From: Pseudomonadota bacterium
GTDB taxonomy: Bacteria; Desulfobacterota; Desulfobacteria; Desulfobacterales; Desulfobacteraceae
Direction of reading: 5' to 3'
Length of the DNA: 39,174 nucleotides
Assembly (NCBI GenBank): GCA_018821715.1
Contig: JAHJLN010000277.1
Span: 1-39,174 of the forward strand
The notes beneath the pieces were generated by a model. The model searched no databases. It saw only the letters and a list, made by a program, of their open reading frames with translations, and was not told where the DNA came from. The position numbers and the translations under genes are program-made. The first letter of the stretch is position 1, and every line of letters begins with the position of its first letter. Below are positions 7,170-16,689 of the stretch, piece after piece.

Positions 7170-10100
7170 AACGAATGAAAGACAGACTCTTAAGGGTCAT
7201 GATTATTGGTGCAACGCCTTCGGGTGTTTTTGCTGCAAATAAATTGGGAGAGCTGGGAATACCGGTTACGCTGGTGGACAGCGAGCCGGATCTGGATCAA
7301 AAGCTTGCCAGAAAAGACTATTGCCTGAAATCCGGCATGCCATTGAACCATGCCCACAGGCCCGGCCTGATCCGGATCATGAGAAACCCTTCCATTCGCT
7401 GCATTCTTCCGGCGACTGTGACCTCCATAAAACATAACATGCAGGGATTCAGGGTAAAGCTGAACCGTGAGCAGATCTTTCTGGATACTGACAGATGCAC
7501 CCTGTGCGGCAACTGCATCACCGCCTGCCCGGTCACGGTGAACGGCGATAAAAAAGCTGTGTATGCCGCAAGCCGACAGAGCCTGCCGGGCCGGGTTGTC
7601 ATTGACAAGCGGAACCAGCCGCTGTGCAGTGAAACCTGCCCCCTTGGGGTGAATGTACAAGGGTATATGGCCCTGACAAAGGCAGGCAGATACAGTGAGG
7701 CGTTAGATCTGATCCGGGAAAAAAATATTCTGCCCGGTATCTGCGGCAGGATCTGCACCCATCCCTGTGAAGCCCAGTGCCGCAGGAATGATCTGGAAGG
7801 TGCAGTGGCCATCCGGTCTGTCAAGCGGTTCCTGGCAGATGTTAAAACCGATGCTCCACCCAAGAAACCAGATGGCTGTCCGGTATTAAATACAGGGAAA
7901 TTTGCCGTTATCGGATCAGGACCTGCCGGCCTTGCAGCAGCCTGGGAACTTGCAAAAAAAGGCTGCACCGTCACCATATTTGAAAAACAAAAAATGGCAG
8001 GCGGACTTTTGAGATACGGCATTGGTCCCCACCGGCTGCCCAGGGAAATCCTGGACAGGGAACTTGAGTTTATCAAGCTGTCTGGTGTTCAGATTAAAAC
8101 CGCAAGCCCCATAGACTTTAAAAAGGGGTTAAAAGCGCTGAAAAAGAAATATGACGGCATTATTATTACCACTGGTTCCTGGAAAGACAGGAAGCTTGGA
8201 ATCCCGGGAGAGGAACTGGAAGGCGTTGAGGGATGTCTCTCCTTTCTAAAAGACTATTATGACGGGGATGTGAAAAAACTTAAAAAATCAGTGGCCGTGA
8301 TCGGTGACGGAAACGCAGCCTTTGATCTGGCCAGGGTCTTAAGACGGGCCGGGGCAAAGGTCAGTATTATTTCATGGTTTTCAAAGGAAAGTATTCCTGC
8401 GGATAAAGAAGAGGTAAGAGGGGCGTTAACTGAAGGTGTCACCATCATTGACAACACCAGCGTGGTTGAATTTAAAGGGAAAAACAACCAGTTGAAAAGC
8501 CTTGCCTGCAAGGCCACGCAACCGGGGAAAACACCGGATAAAAACGGGATGATCTGGCCTGAAATTCTTTTTCAGGGTCCTGGAACCGAGTTCAACTTTG
8601 AACAGGTTTTTGTGGCCATCGGCCAGACAGGCACTTTGACCCGTTCCAAAAACAGCCAGGGCCTTTCTGTCAACCGCCATGGTTTTATTGAGACTGACAG
8701 CCATGCAACCACCATTGAATCGATTTTTGCTGCCGGTGATGCTGCCACAGGGCCTTCCTCTGTTGTCCATGCCATGGCCCAGGGAAGAGATGCAGCCAAA
8801 CAAGCTTTGGACCGCGTCTGCGGGATAAAGACCAGCACCGGTTTAAAAACCGTACGGCCGAGCAACAAGGCGTTTGACCCGGTGCCCAACGACACGCCAG
8901 CCCAACAGCCGACTTTAATGCCCATGGTCACGCCTGAATCCATTACCCATAATTTTTCCGAGATTGCGGCCGGGCTTTCCGAGGCCCAGGCTCGGCTTGA
9001 AGCCGGCCGGTGCCTGCAATGCGGGAGTTGTTCCGAATGTCTGGTCTGCCTGGAGGTTTGCCGGGCAAAAGCTGTGAATCATACACAGCTGCAGGAAGAG
9101 ATGACCGAACATACCGGTGTCCTGATCCTGGCTGATCCGGAAATGATTCCCCATTCCATCAAAGGGGATGATATTATCCGGGCTTACGGGCCCAGCACCA
9201 CAATTCCGGATACCTATGCCATGATCATGCGCGGTTTTGCCGCTGCCGCCCAGGCCATGACACTCTTAAAAAATACTTCCAGGAGGCGCAAAGGCCACGG
9301 GGTTTATTTTTCCGCTCCTGATCCTGCCTTTGCCACCCGGGACATACGGACCGGGGTTTTTGTCTGCAAATGCAACGATTCCCAGGGGTGGGATGGAACC
9401 ATTGATGATTTTCTGGACCAGATCAAAGAAAAACAGCTGGTGGTCCATGCAGGAACCATTGATTCAGCCTGCACAGGGGACGGTATCTCTTCCATCATAA
9501 AAACAGTCCGCAGCAATGCCATTAACCGTATTGTCCTTGCTTCCTGTGTCTGCTGCCCCTTGAATTTTGTCTGCACCTCATGTACGGATCAACGCAGCCG
9601 GCTCAAACAGGGACTTTTTGTTGCAACAGGCATCAGCCGCTCCATGGTCGAAACCTGCAATGTCAGGGGAGAAGCCCTCAATCTTCTGGTAAAGGACCCC
9701 GCACAGGCTGTTGCACGGTTCAAGGGTCTTGTGAACCGTTCCATCAGACGGGCTCAAAACTTGAAACCCTTCAGCACCCCGGAAAGAAATTATAATTTTA
9801 CAACCGGGGTGATCGGAGAGTCTGAAGCCTCTGTGACCAGCGCCATGATCCTGGCTGAAACAGGGGCTGAGGTCATGATGTTCGGCACGGTTGGAAATCC
9901 TTTAACAACAGATCCCGGCCATCCCAATATTCATGCTTTCTTAGGGTCATCCGTTGGCAGGATGACCGGTACCCTGGGTGATTTTCAGATCACCTTTTCC
10001 ATGGCAGGAGAGGAACAGACCTTCCATGTGGGTGCCATCATCTTTGAAGATAAACTGTTGAAACAGATCAAGCACATTCACCAGGAAGGACTGCCGGACC

Positions 10101-10528
10101 GGAAGGTGTTTACCGCCATGCAGGAAAAAGATGTGATGGGCAGGCCCTACATCCTTCCGGGAATGACCTCCATCTCCGGGCTTTTTCTGTCAGACCCGCC
10201 CGGCATCAGCGTTTCCAGCAGGCAGAAAGGCGCTGCAGCAGCCGTCAATGTGGCCGCCATCATGCCCAGGGGACCCCGGCAGAGCAAAGGCTATACCGTC
10301 CTTGTGAACCCGCAGCTGTGCCGGGGGTGCGGCCGCTGCATTGAAGAATGCCCCTACCAGGCCGTTACCATGAACAAGAATGCCCTTGGCGGATGGACAG
10401 CATCGGTTGATGAAGCCTTCTGCAAAGGATGCGGAAACTGTATTGCCGTATGCCCGACCAATGCCGTGGACAGTCCCTTCCGGGATCATCTGTTTCTGGA
10501 GCGGGGACTTGAGGAGATACTCGTATAA
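7166..10528 (+). CDS. giant NfnB/GltD-HdrA iron-sulfur flavoprotein fusion
   Basis: 1120 residues. Visible parts: an N-terminal Rossmann-like segment (IIGATPSG) with a [4Fe-4S] site CTLCGNCITACP near 111; a full GltD/NfnB-type module with its own Cys cluster (about 150-230), FAD site VIGSGPAGLAAAWELA near 245, NAD(P) site VIGDGNAAFD near 375, and FAD motif GDAATGPSS near 525; a Cys-rich site CLQCGSCSECLVCLEVC near 615; an HdrA-like region from about 729 (GVFVCKCND, ASCVCCP); and a C-terminal 2[4Fe-4S] ferredoxin (CRGCGRCIEECP, CKGCGNCIAVCP) near 1047 and 1087. The HdrA-like part lacks a normal GGGxxG dinucleotide motif (VIGESEAS instead). It probably couples NAD(P)H to ferredoxin and Hdr partners in flavin-based electron bifurcation. 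It is translationally coupled to korC. Confidence 0.8.
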   Translation: MKRMKDRLLRVMIIGATPSGVFAANKLGELGIPVTLVDSEPDLDQKLARKDYCLKSGMPLNHAHRPGLIRIMRNPSIRCILPATVTSIKHNMQGFRVKLNREQIFLDTDRCTLCGNCITACPVTVNGDKKAVYAASRQSLPGRVVIDKRNQPLCSETCPLGVNVQGYMALTKAGRYSEALDLIREKNILPGICGRICTHPCEAQCRRNDLEGAVAIRSVKRFLADVKTDAPPKKPDGCPVLNTGKFAVIGSGPAGLAAAWELAKKGCTVTIFEKQKMAGGLLRYGIGPHRLPREILDRELEFIKLSGVQIKTASPIDFKKGLKALKKKYDGIIITTGSWKDRKLGIPGEELEGVEGCLSFLKDYYDGDVKKLKKSVAVIGDGNAAFDLARVLRRAGAKVSIISWFSKESIPADKEEVRGALTEGVTIIDNTSVVEFKGKNNQLKSLACKATQPGKTPDKNGMIWPEILFQGPGTEFNFEQVFVAIGQTGTLTRSKNSQGLSVNRHGFIETDSHATTIESIFAAGDAATGPSSVVHAMAQGRDAAKQALDRVCGIKTSTGLKTVRPSNKAFDPVPNDTPAQQPTLMPMVTPESITHNFSEIAAGLSEAQARLEAGRCLQCGSCSECLVCLEVCRAKAVNHTQLQEEMTEHTGVLILADPEMIPHSIKGDDIIRAYGPSTTIPDTYAMIMRGFAAAAQAMTLLKNTSRRRKGHGVYFSAPDPAFATRDIRTGVFVCKCNDSQGWDGTIDDFLDQIKEKQLVVHAGTIDSACTGDGISSIIKTVRSNAINRIVLASCVCCPLNFVCTSCTDQRSRLKQGLFVATGISRSMVETCNVRGEALNLLVKDPAQAVARFKGLVNRSIRRAQNLKPFSTPERNYNFTTGVIGESEASVTSAMILAETGAEVMMFGTVGNPLTTDPGHPNIHAFLGSSVGRMTGTLGDFQITFSMAGEEQTFHVGAIIFEDKLLKQIKHIHQEGLPDRKVFTAMQEKDVMGRPYILPGMTSISGLFLSDPPGISVSSRQKGAAAAVNVAAIMPRGPRQSKGYTVLVNPQLCRGCGRCIEECPYQAVTMNKNALGGWTASVDEAFCKGCGNCIAVCPTNAVDSPFRDHLFLERGLEEILV

Positions 10529-12118
10529 ATGGAAAATTATAAAATCATACTTTTTTTATGCAACTGGAGTCCCCATGCCACGTTCCAGAAACTGAAAGAT
10601 GCCGGCCGGGACATCCCGGCTGAAATCAACATGATCCGGATTCCGTGTACCGGGCGGATCAGCAAAGCCCTTCTTTTCAAGGCCTTTGAAATGGGGGCCG
10701 ACGGGGTTGCCCTGGCCGGTTGTGCGCCCGGCACCTGCCGCTATGGAAGCGGTACTCAAAATGCCCAGAAAAACACCCAGGCCTGCCGGGATATCCTGGA
10801 CATCATGGGGCTTGGCTGTGACCGGATGCGCCTTGCAACCTTTCTGCCCGATGAAACAGATCAGATGCATGACTTCTTGACAACCTTTACATCAGATTTA
10901 AAAGCCATGGGCAAAAGCCCCATTAAGGGGTTGAGTACAGAAGAAAAAAATACAGGTGATCCCAAACAGTCCATCGCAAAGATCATTGCAGAATATGATG
11001 CCTATGCCTGCCAGGATTGCGGCAAATGCACCTCTTCTTGTCCCCTGGCCCTGAGCGGCAAGGATTTTTCTCCCAGAGCCATGGTCACCGCCCTTATCGA
11101 AGGTGACATCTCTTCTGAAAACATCAAGGAGAACATCTGGTCCTGCCTCACCTGCGGCGTTTGCTACAACCGGTGTCCGTCTGAAGTCAATTTCCCTGAA
11201 CTGATCCAGAAGGTCCGTGCCCACATCCCCAAGGATATAATCGGACAGACCCGCCTGACCCACGGAGGATTTTTCCAGTCCCTGATGCGGACCATGACCC
11301 ATTCTCAGATCCGGCAGAAACGGTGGAAAACCCTGCCTGTTGACATTAAAACAGATGAAAAAAGCAAGGTGCTGTTCCATGGCGGCTGCTCTCCCTACTT
11401 TGATATCTTTTTTAAGAATCATCATGGAGTGAACAATTCCGATATCCTGGAAAACAGCTTGAAGCTGCTTAATTTTTTCGATGTCATTCCGGCTGTCCTT
11501 GAAAACGAACGCTGCTGCGGCCATGATCTTTTATGGTCCGGGGACAGGGATAACTTTCTAAAACTTGCTGTCCTGAACCGGGATATCCTGAATGCTTCGG
11601 GCATTGAAGAGATGATCACAACATGCCCGGAATGCTACAGGACCTTCGCTCATGACTATCCGAAAAACGGCATAGACCTTGACTTCAAGGTAACCCATCT
11701 CTACGAGTTCCTGGAAAAAGAAATCGACAGGGCAGCCGTCACCTTTGACGGCCCAAAAGGAACCTTTACCTATCAGGACTCCTGCCGGTTGAACGGTCTT
11801 GAAGAAATCAAGGATCTGCCCCGGAAACTGATCTCACGGTTTGCCAAAGATAATTTTAAAGAGATGCAGGACATTAAAGACGGGGCACTTTGCTGCGGCA
11901 ACAGCGCCTGGACCGGGTGTGACGCCTTCAGCAAGGCCATTCAGGTCAAACGGATAAAACAGGCAAAAAAAACCGGGAGCGATTTTATGATCACCGCCTG
12001 CCCCAAATGCCGCATCCACCTGGGATGCGCCATGGAAGATCCCTTTGCAGGTGGTGAACTGAAAATGGAATTAGTGGATTTAACCAATATTATTGCAAAA
12101 CATATATGCTGGGAATAA
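10529..12118 (+). CDS. MvhD-HdrC-HdrB fusion (heterodisulfide reductase-like)
   Basis: 529 residues with three modules. About 1-135 is an MvhD/FlpD-like [2Fe-2S] domain (FLCNWSPHA, RIPCTGRIS, GCAPGTCRY), which passes electrons to HdrA. About 155-225 is HdrC-like with two [4Fe-4S] sites (CQDCGKCTSSCP, CLTCGVCYNRCP). About 285-525 is HdrB/HdrD-like with two complete CCG domains: GGCSPY, RCCG near 328, CPEC near 365; then SCRLNG, LCCG near 453, CPKC near 490. CCG domains hold the noncubane clusters that cleave disulfides, so a heterodisulfide- or DsrC-like acceptor is plausible but not shown. The ATG is 0 bases after the preceding stop. The protein should be cytoplasmic. Confidence 0.85.
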   Translation: MENYKIILFLCNWSPHATFQKLKDAGRDIPAEINMIRIPCTGRISKALLFKAFEMGADGVALAGCAPGTCRYGSGTQNAQKNTQACRDILDIMGLGCDRMRLATFLPDETDQMHDFLTTFTSDLKAMGKSPIKGLSTEEKNTGDPKQSIAKIIAEYDAYACQDCGKCTSSCPLALSGKDFSPRAMVTALIEGDISSENIKENIWSCLTCGVCYNRCPSEVNFPELIQKVRAHIPKDIIGQTRLTHGGFFQSLMRTMTHSQIRQKRWKTLPVDIKTDEKSKVLFHGGCSPYFDIFFKNHHGVNNSDILENSLKLLNFFDVIPAVLENERCCGHDLLWSGDRDNFLKLAVLNRDILNASGIEEMITTCPECYRTFAHDYPKNGIDLDFKVTHLYEFLEKEIDRAAVTFDGPKGTFTYQDSCRLNGLEEIKDLPRKLISRFAKDNFKEMQDIKDGALCCGNSAWTGCDAFSKAIQVKRIKQAKKTGSDFMITACPKCRIHLGCAMEDPFAGGELKMELVDLTNIIAKHICWE

Positions 12119-12129
12119 GGGAAAGCAAA

Positions 12130-14547
12130 ATGGAAACACGCTTAATGGAACGTGCGGTAACAGATACTTCAGACCAGGTCCGTATCGGGGTTTTTGTCTG
12201 TCAGTGCGGGCTCAATATCGGACAGACCGTGGATTGCAAAAAAGTGGCAAAGATGGCCTTGGACATAAGTGATGTATTGGTTTCAAAGGATATCACCTAT
12301 GCCTGTTCCGAGCCGGGACAGATGGAAATCAGGAAGGATATCGAGGAGAACAACCTGAACCGGGTGGTCATTGCCTCCTGCTCCCCAAGGCTTCATGAAC
12401 CCACCTTCAGACATATGATGAAGGATGCAGGGCTCAATCCCTTTCTCCTGGAGATGGCCAACTTAAGAGAGCAGTGCTCCTGGGTCCATTTGAAAGAACC
12501 CGAGGCTGCAACGCAGAAATCAATGGACCTGGTCCAGATGGCAGTCTCCCGGGTGCGTCTTTTGACCCCGCTCATTGAAGAGCAGCTTGCCCTGACAAAG
12601 AAAACCCTGGTGATCGGCGGCGGTATTGCCGGTATCCAGGCAGCCCTTGATCTTGCGGATACCGGATACCAGGTGACCCTTGTGGAAAAAAGCCCGTCTA
12701 TTGGCGGGCTCATGGCGAGGCTGGACAAGACCTTTCCCACCATGGACTGCTCCATCTGAATTCTGGGTCCTAAAATGACGGATGCCGGTCGGCATCCAAA
12801 CATTACGCTCCACACCTTAAGCGAAGTTGCCGAGGTCAAGGGATATGTCGGCAATTTTAACGTCAGGATCATCAAAAAGGCAAAATATGTGGATGAAAAA
12901 GAGTGCACCTCCTGTGGTGACTGTGCAACCGCCTGTCCTGTTGTTTTTCCCGATGCGTTCAATGAGGGGCTGTCTTCCAGAAAAGCTGTCTATATTCCCT
13001 TTCCCCAGGCCGTGCCGTCCTCATATGTGATCAACATGGATGAATGCATGGGCCGGGAATGTTCAAAATGTCTTGAGGCCTGTGAAAAAAAATGCATCCA
13101 TTTCCACATGTCAGACCAGGAGATCATAGAGGAGGTCGGCTCTATTGTGGTGGCCACGGGCCTTGATCCCTATGATCCAAGGGAAATGGATGAATACGGT
13201 TATACCCGGTTTGAAAATGTTCTCACCAGCCTGGAATTTGAGCGGCTGGTCAATGCCGGCGGTCCCACAAAGGGCGAATTGATCCGGCCCACAGACAGGA
13301 AACATCCAAAATCCGTGGGGTTTATCCAGTGCGTGGGCTCAAGGTCAAAACGCAAGGGCGGCGAGTTCTGCTCCAATGTGTGCTGCATGAACACCATCAA
13401 GAGCACCCTGGTATTAAAGGAGCATTATCCGGATATGGAGATTACGGTCTTTTATATCGATATCCGCGCCTTTGGCAAGGGGTTTGAAGACCTTTACAAC
13501 CGAAGCCGCGGGCTTGGCGTTAAATATGTCAGGGGACTTCCCGGCTCTGTTGAAGAGCTGTCCGACAATACCATGAAGGTTGCCGTAGAAAATACCGCCA
13601 CAGGCAAAATACAATTCCATGAGCTTGACATGCTGGTGCTGGCCATTGGCATGCAGCCCTCTGCCGGAACCCAGAAACTCCAGGAGATGCTGGGACTTCA
13701 GCTCACCCCTGACGGCTATTATCTGGAGGCCCATCCCAAGCTCATGCCTGTGGATGCAGCCACCCGGGGCATCTTTTTTGCCGGGTGTGCAGAAGGTCCC
13801 AAGGACATCAAGGAAAGCGTTACCCAGGGCACTGCTGCTGCGGGCAGGGCTGTGCGGCTCATGCACAAGGGAACCATCACTACAGAGCCCATCACCGCTC
13901 AGATTATTGAAGCCCACTGTAATTCCTGCGGGAAATGTGCCATAGTCTGTCCCTACAACGCCATTACCGTGGAGGTGAAAAAAAAGACCCCTGCAAGGGT
14001 CAATACAGCTGCCTGTGCCGGATGCGGCACCTGTGCGGCAGAGTGCAAGTTCGGCGCCATTACCATGAACCATTTTACCGATGAGCAGATCAACTGCCAG
14101 ACCGATGCGCTTTTAGCCAACAATCCGGCAGAAAAGATCCTGACCTTTGCCTGCAACTGGTGCTCCTATGCCGGCGCAGACTATGCCGGGGTTTCCCGTA
14201 TCCAGTATCCTCCCAATATCCGGCTGATCCGCACCATGTGCTCGGGCCGGGTGGATGAAAAATTCATCTGGCACGCCTTTAAAAAAGGGGCGCCTGTGGT
14301 GCTGGTCAGCGGCTGCCACATTGGCGACTGCCACTACATTGATGCCAACCACTGGACAGAGAAGCGCATTGCCAAGGTTCACAAAAAAATGGAAAAACTG
14401 GGCATCCGAACTGAACGGCTCCAGCTGGCATGGATTTCTGCTGCCGAAGGAGTGCGTTTTGCCAAGGTGATGACTGACATGGAAAAACTCAGAGCAGGCG
14501 TGACCCAGGAGGAGATAAATCAAAGCATTGATATTTTAGTTGGATAA
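12130..14547 (+). CDS. hdrA: selenocysteine-containing HdrA-MvhD fusion
   Basis: Read as one frame through the UGA at 12757-12759, giving 805 residues with Sec210. The N-terminal HdrA domain (IGVFVCQCG) leads to the flavin domain VIGGGIAG near 162. The UGA replaces a Cys in MDCSI-U-ILGPKM, the site where methanococcal HdrA also carries Sec. After it come a CTSCGDCATACP cluster near 259, two ferredoxin clusters (CNSCGKCAIVCP, CAGCGTCAAECK) near 597-640, and a C-terminal MvhD domain (FACNWCSY, CSGRVD, GCHIGDCHY). A hairpin fitting a bacterial SECIS follows the UGA. ATG 12130 is chosen over 12106 because AAGGGAA at 12117-12123 stands 6 bases before it; 12106 overlaps the upstream gene. It would be the bifurcating flavin subunit, last in the kor operon. 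Confidence 0.9.
12780..12797 (+). promoter_or_regulatory. bacterial SECIS element in hdrA
   Basis: GGATGCCGGTCGGCATCC folds into a perfect 7-bp stem with a GGTC loop, starting 20 bases after the UGA at 12757-12759. Position and G-U-containing apical loop fit SelB-binding bacterial SECIS elements. The bulged U of E. coli fdhF is not evident. Confidence 0.8.
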
Positions 14548-14565
14548 AAAAGCCGGGTGTACTGT

Positions 14566-15930
14566 TCAATTAGTATCAAGACGCGCTTTTACGATAGAGA
14601 TGAAGAATGCTTTGATTATCTTTCGTTTATAATCACATATCACAGATTGCCCTGTGATTGAAGATCGAGTTACCCTCTCTTTTATATTAACCATGTCTTC
14701 ACCAAGACAGCCAAAACATAAAGATTGAGCCCAACAGGTTTTGCAGTTGGGATTAGTCCACTTGTCTGAGTCTTGAATCTGAATATTGATCAGATCAGGA
14801 CTGCCGAATTCATGGGGCAGTCCATTGACATTACCCAGGCAGTATCCAGATCCGTGCATCAGCATGAAACATGAAAAAATATTACCATCGGCATTAATCG
14901 TCATTGATGTTCGTCCTGCAGGACAATAATGCAAAATCGGCGTTTGGGTACTCATACTGTTCAGGAATCTTTTAGCAATGGAAATCATTTTTGGAAATTT
15001 TGTTGTCAAACTAAGAATTGAGTGTTCTATTGCTTTTGAATACTGCTGGGCGGCAATGTCCCTGGGGACATGCCATGGGCTTTCAAAAGGAACCATGACA
15101 CAGGGGCAGTGCAATACCTGACACTTCAGTTCGTCATAAAAAAAAGTCATCAGTTCTACTAAACCGATTCCTTTGCGCAGGTGCTCTGCCGTATAGGTGC
15201 ATTCAAATTCCGGAACAATGCCCATATCAATTATGGTTCGCACATTTTTAATGATGATATCATAGGTTCCGCAATTGTGTGTATTCACTCTCATGGCATC
15301 GTGTATTTCTTTTGGGCCATCCAAACTGATACACAGGCTTAAATTATATTTTTTTAACAGTCCTAATAACTGGGTGGGTAACAAATACCCATTTGTCGTC
15401 AACCCGAACTGCGGAAGATAGGGTATGACCTCTTTTTTTCTTAAATGAATAAAATATTCACATACCAGCTCAATAAGCGGAAGATTCAAAGTGGGTTCGC
15501 CACCAAAAAAATTAACATGGTCGATGATAGAAAATTTTCTGATGGCAAAATTTACTGCATTCAACGCAGTCTTTTTGCTCATCATCATTCCGGCTGTATA
15601 ATAACAGCCTTTATTGGCATAGCAATATTTGCAAGCCATATTGCACGTGTTGCTGATATTCAGTGACAATCTGTGTAACCTTTTTCGGTTTTGTTTTTCA
15701 TAGCTTCCCGCGATATGAGAGTGGTCTGCCTGACCCGGTTTGTTCACTCCGGGGTTACGACGGTTTAACAGTGAGTCAATCGCGGACATGGAGTTAATTA
15801 AATCCATGTCGCCAATGGCATCAGTTTTATTAACTCGCTGGGGGCGAATCGATAATGTCAAATCATTACCATTAAAAATAACATCATTGCTGCAATACTC
15901 AAACACCTTCAATTTATCAATATCCCCCAC
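14566..15930 (-). CDS. sbtM: radical SAM/SPASM peptide maturase, SbtM-like
   Basis: 454 residues. The radical SAM cluster motif is CNMACKYC (Cys96, Cys100, Cys103), followed by the SAM-binding GGEPTLNLP. The C-terminal SPASM-type region holds auxiliary-cluster Cys residues (CPAGRTS, CFMLMHGSGYC, CKTCWAQSLCFGC). The N-terminal 85 residues are not recognised; they could bind the precursor leader. Start is GTG at 15930 with AAGGAGAG just upstream. It lies downstream of the selenocysteine Cys-Gly precursor on the same strand, so it most likely modifies that peptide. The name SbtM is my recollection of a family defined for thio(seleno)oxazole maturases; the radical SAM/SPASM class is certain, the family name is not. 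Confidence 0.8.
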   Translation of the reverse strand: MGDIDKLKVFEYCSNDVIFNGNDLTLSIRPQRVNKTDAIGDMDLINSMSAIDSLLNRRNPGVNKPGQADHSHIAGSYEKQNRKRLHRLSLNISNTCNMACKYCYANKGCYYTAGMMMSKKTALNAVNFAIRKFSIIDHVNFFGGEPTLNLPLIELVCEYFIHLRKKEVIPYLPQFGLTTNGYLLPTQLLGLLKKYNLSLCISLDGPKEIHDAMRVNTHNCGTYDIIIKNVRTIIDMGIVPEFECTYTAEHLRKGIGLVELMTFFYDELKCQVLHCPCVMVPFESPWHVPRDIAAQQYSKAIEHSILSLTTKFPKMISIAKRFLNSMSTQTPILHYCPAGRTSMTINADGNIFSCFMLMHGSGYCLGNVNGLPHEFGSPDLINIQIQDSDKWTNPNCKTCWAQSLCFGCLGEDMVNIKERVTRSSITGQSVICDYKRKIIKAFFISIVKARLDTN

Positions 15931-15998
15931 ACTTCTCTCCTTTCATCGGTTTACTGTGTTACCAAGAACACGAGTCGATAAATGGGTTTTTCAACAGA

Positions 15999-16031
15999 TC
16001 AAACAATAAAAAAATAAACTTTATTGTTTGA
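15999..16031 (-). promoter_or_regulatory. AT-rich hairpin between precursor and maturase genes
   Basis: A perfect 12-bp stem (TCAAACAATAAA with TTTATTGTTTGA) closes a 9-base loop in the 162-base gap between the two genes. No U-run follows on the minus strand, so it looks like a processing, stability or weak attenuation structure. It could set more precursor than maturase. Confidence 0.5.
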
Positions 16032-16092
16032 ATTAAATGGCATTGACCTTAGTCCAAATTATTGAAACTTAATTATTGAATTACTGCTAAAA

Positions 16093-16689
16093 TCAACTAA
16101 ACTCTTGGCCCATGTGATAATATCGTTGATGTACTTTTTCAGCAACAGAGGTGGAGAGGGCCTCATAACTGGCCAGAAAATCCTTGATAAGCAAGGCATC
16201 CCGTTCTTTCTCCGGAGTTTTCAGTTCATTAAAAGGATCAATAGAATAGGGTTTGGCAATATGATGCGCACTGATGCGTTCTTCGTATGGCAGACCTGCC
16301 ATGGCGGCGCACCCTCAGCCGCAACCGGAGCCGCAATTGTCATCCTGGTTCACCTGACTGAAATAAGGCGAATCAGGATTTTTGGCCAGTTGCATACTAA
16401 GCTTATGCAATAATGCAGAAGTTTCCAGAACAGGTATTTCCAGTTTAACCAGTAATGCGGTTTTATCTGCTATTGTCATTGCCCCGGCCACCTCTTTTAA
16501 TTCCATGAGATGGTTTCGCCTGGGTTCTATAAGCTGATTGACAAGATTCTTTAACCCCAGTTGTTGAAGTTCTTTTTCGTTTTTCGGCCTTATATGCGGC
16601 GGCCGGTTCTGGCGTTTGCGAACCCAATTGTCGTACAGCCTGACGGCAAGTTCACGAGATTTTAAGTTTTCTTTTGTTTGTCTTATCAT
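16093..16689 (-). CDS. sbtA: candidate selenocysteine RiPP precursor, SbtA-like
   Basis: Read through the in-frame UGA at 16315-16317, this is one 198-residue protein with Sec125. The leader (1-118) is charged and helix-rich. The core motif is N-C119-G-S-G-C123-G-U125-G-C127-A-A-M-A-G. A 70-residue tail with no further Cys follows. Without readthrough it would be two ORFs, 124 and 69 residues, in the same frame, with the second ATG inside the hairpin. A fdhF-like SECIS starts 12 bases after the UGA. Start ATG 16689 has AAGGAGA about 9 bases upstream; the longer frame to 16746 lacks this. The neighbour is a radical SAM/SPASM maturase. A RiPP precursor whose Cys/Sec residues become thio/selenoxazoles is likely; a Sec redox protein is the alternative. 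Confidence 0.75.
16287..16302 (-). promoter_or_regulatory. bacterial SECIS element in sbtA-like gene
   Basis: On the minus strand ATGGCAGGTCTGCCAT forms a perfect 6-bp stem with a GGTC loop, starting 12 bases after the UGA (16315-16317). Its centre GCAGGTCTGC is identical to the apex of the E. coli fdhF SECIS as I recall it, and that upper stem begins about 11 bases after its UGA. Confidence 0.8.

Noticed and set aside
12775..14547. Separate gene starting at ATG 12775
   Set aside because: It is in frame with the upstream HdrA half, begins inside the conserved PKM motif, and has no Shine-Dalgarno of its own. UGA read as Sec explains it better.
16093..16302. Separate 69-residue protein after the Cys-Gly precursor
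   Set aside because: Its ATG lies inside the SECIS hairpin and its frame is the precursor frame, five codons after the UGA.
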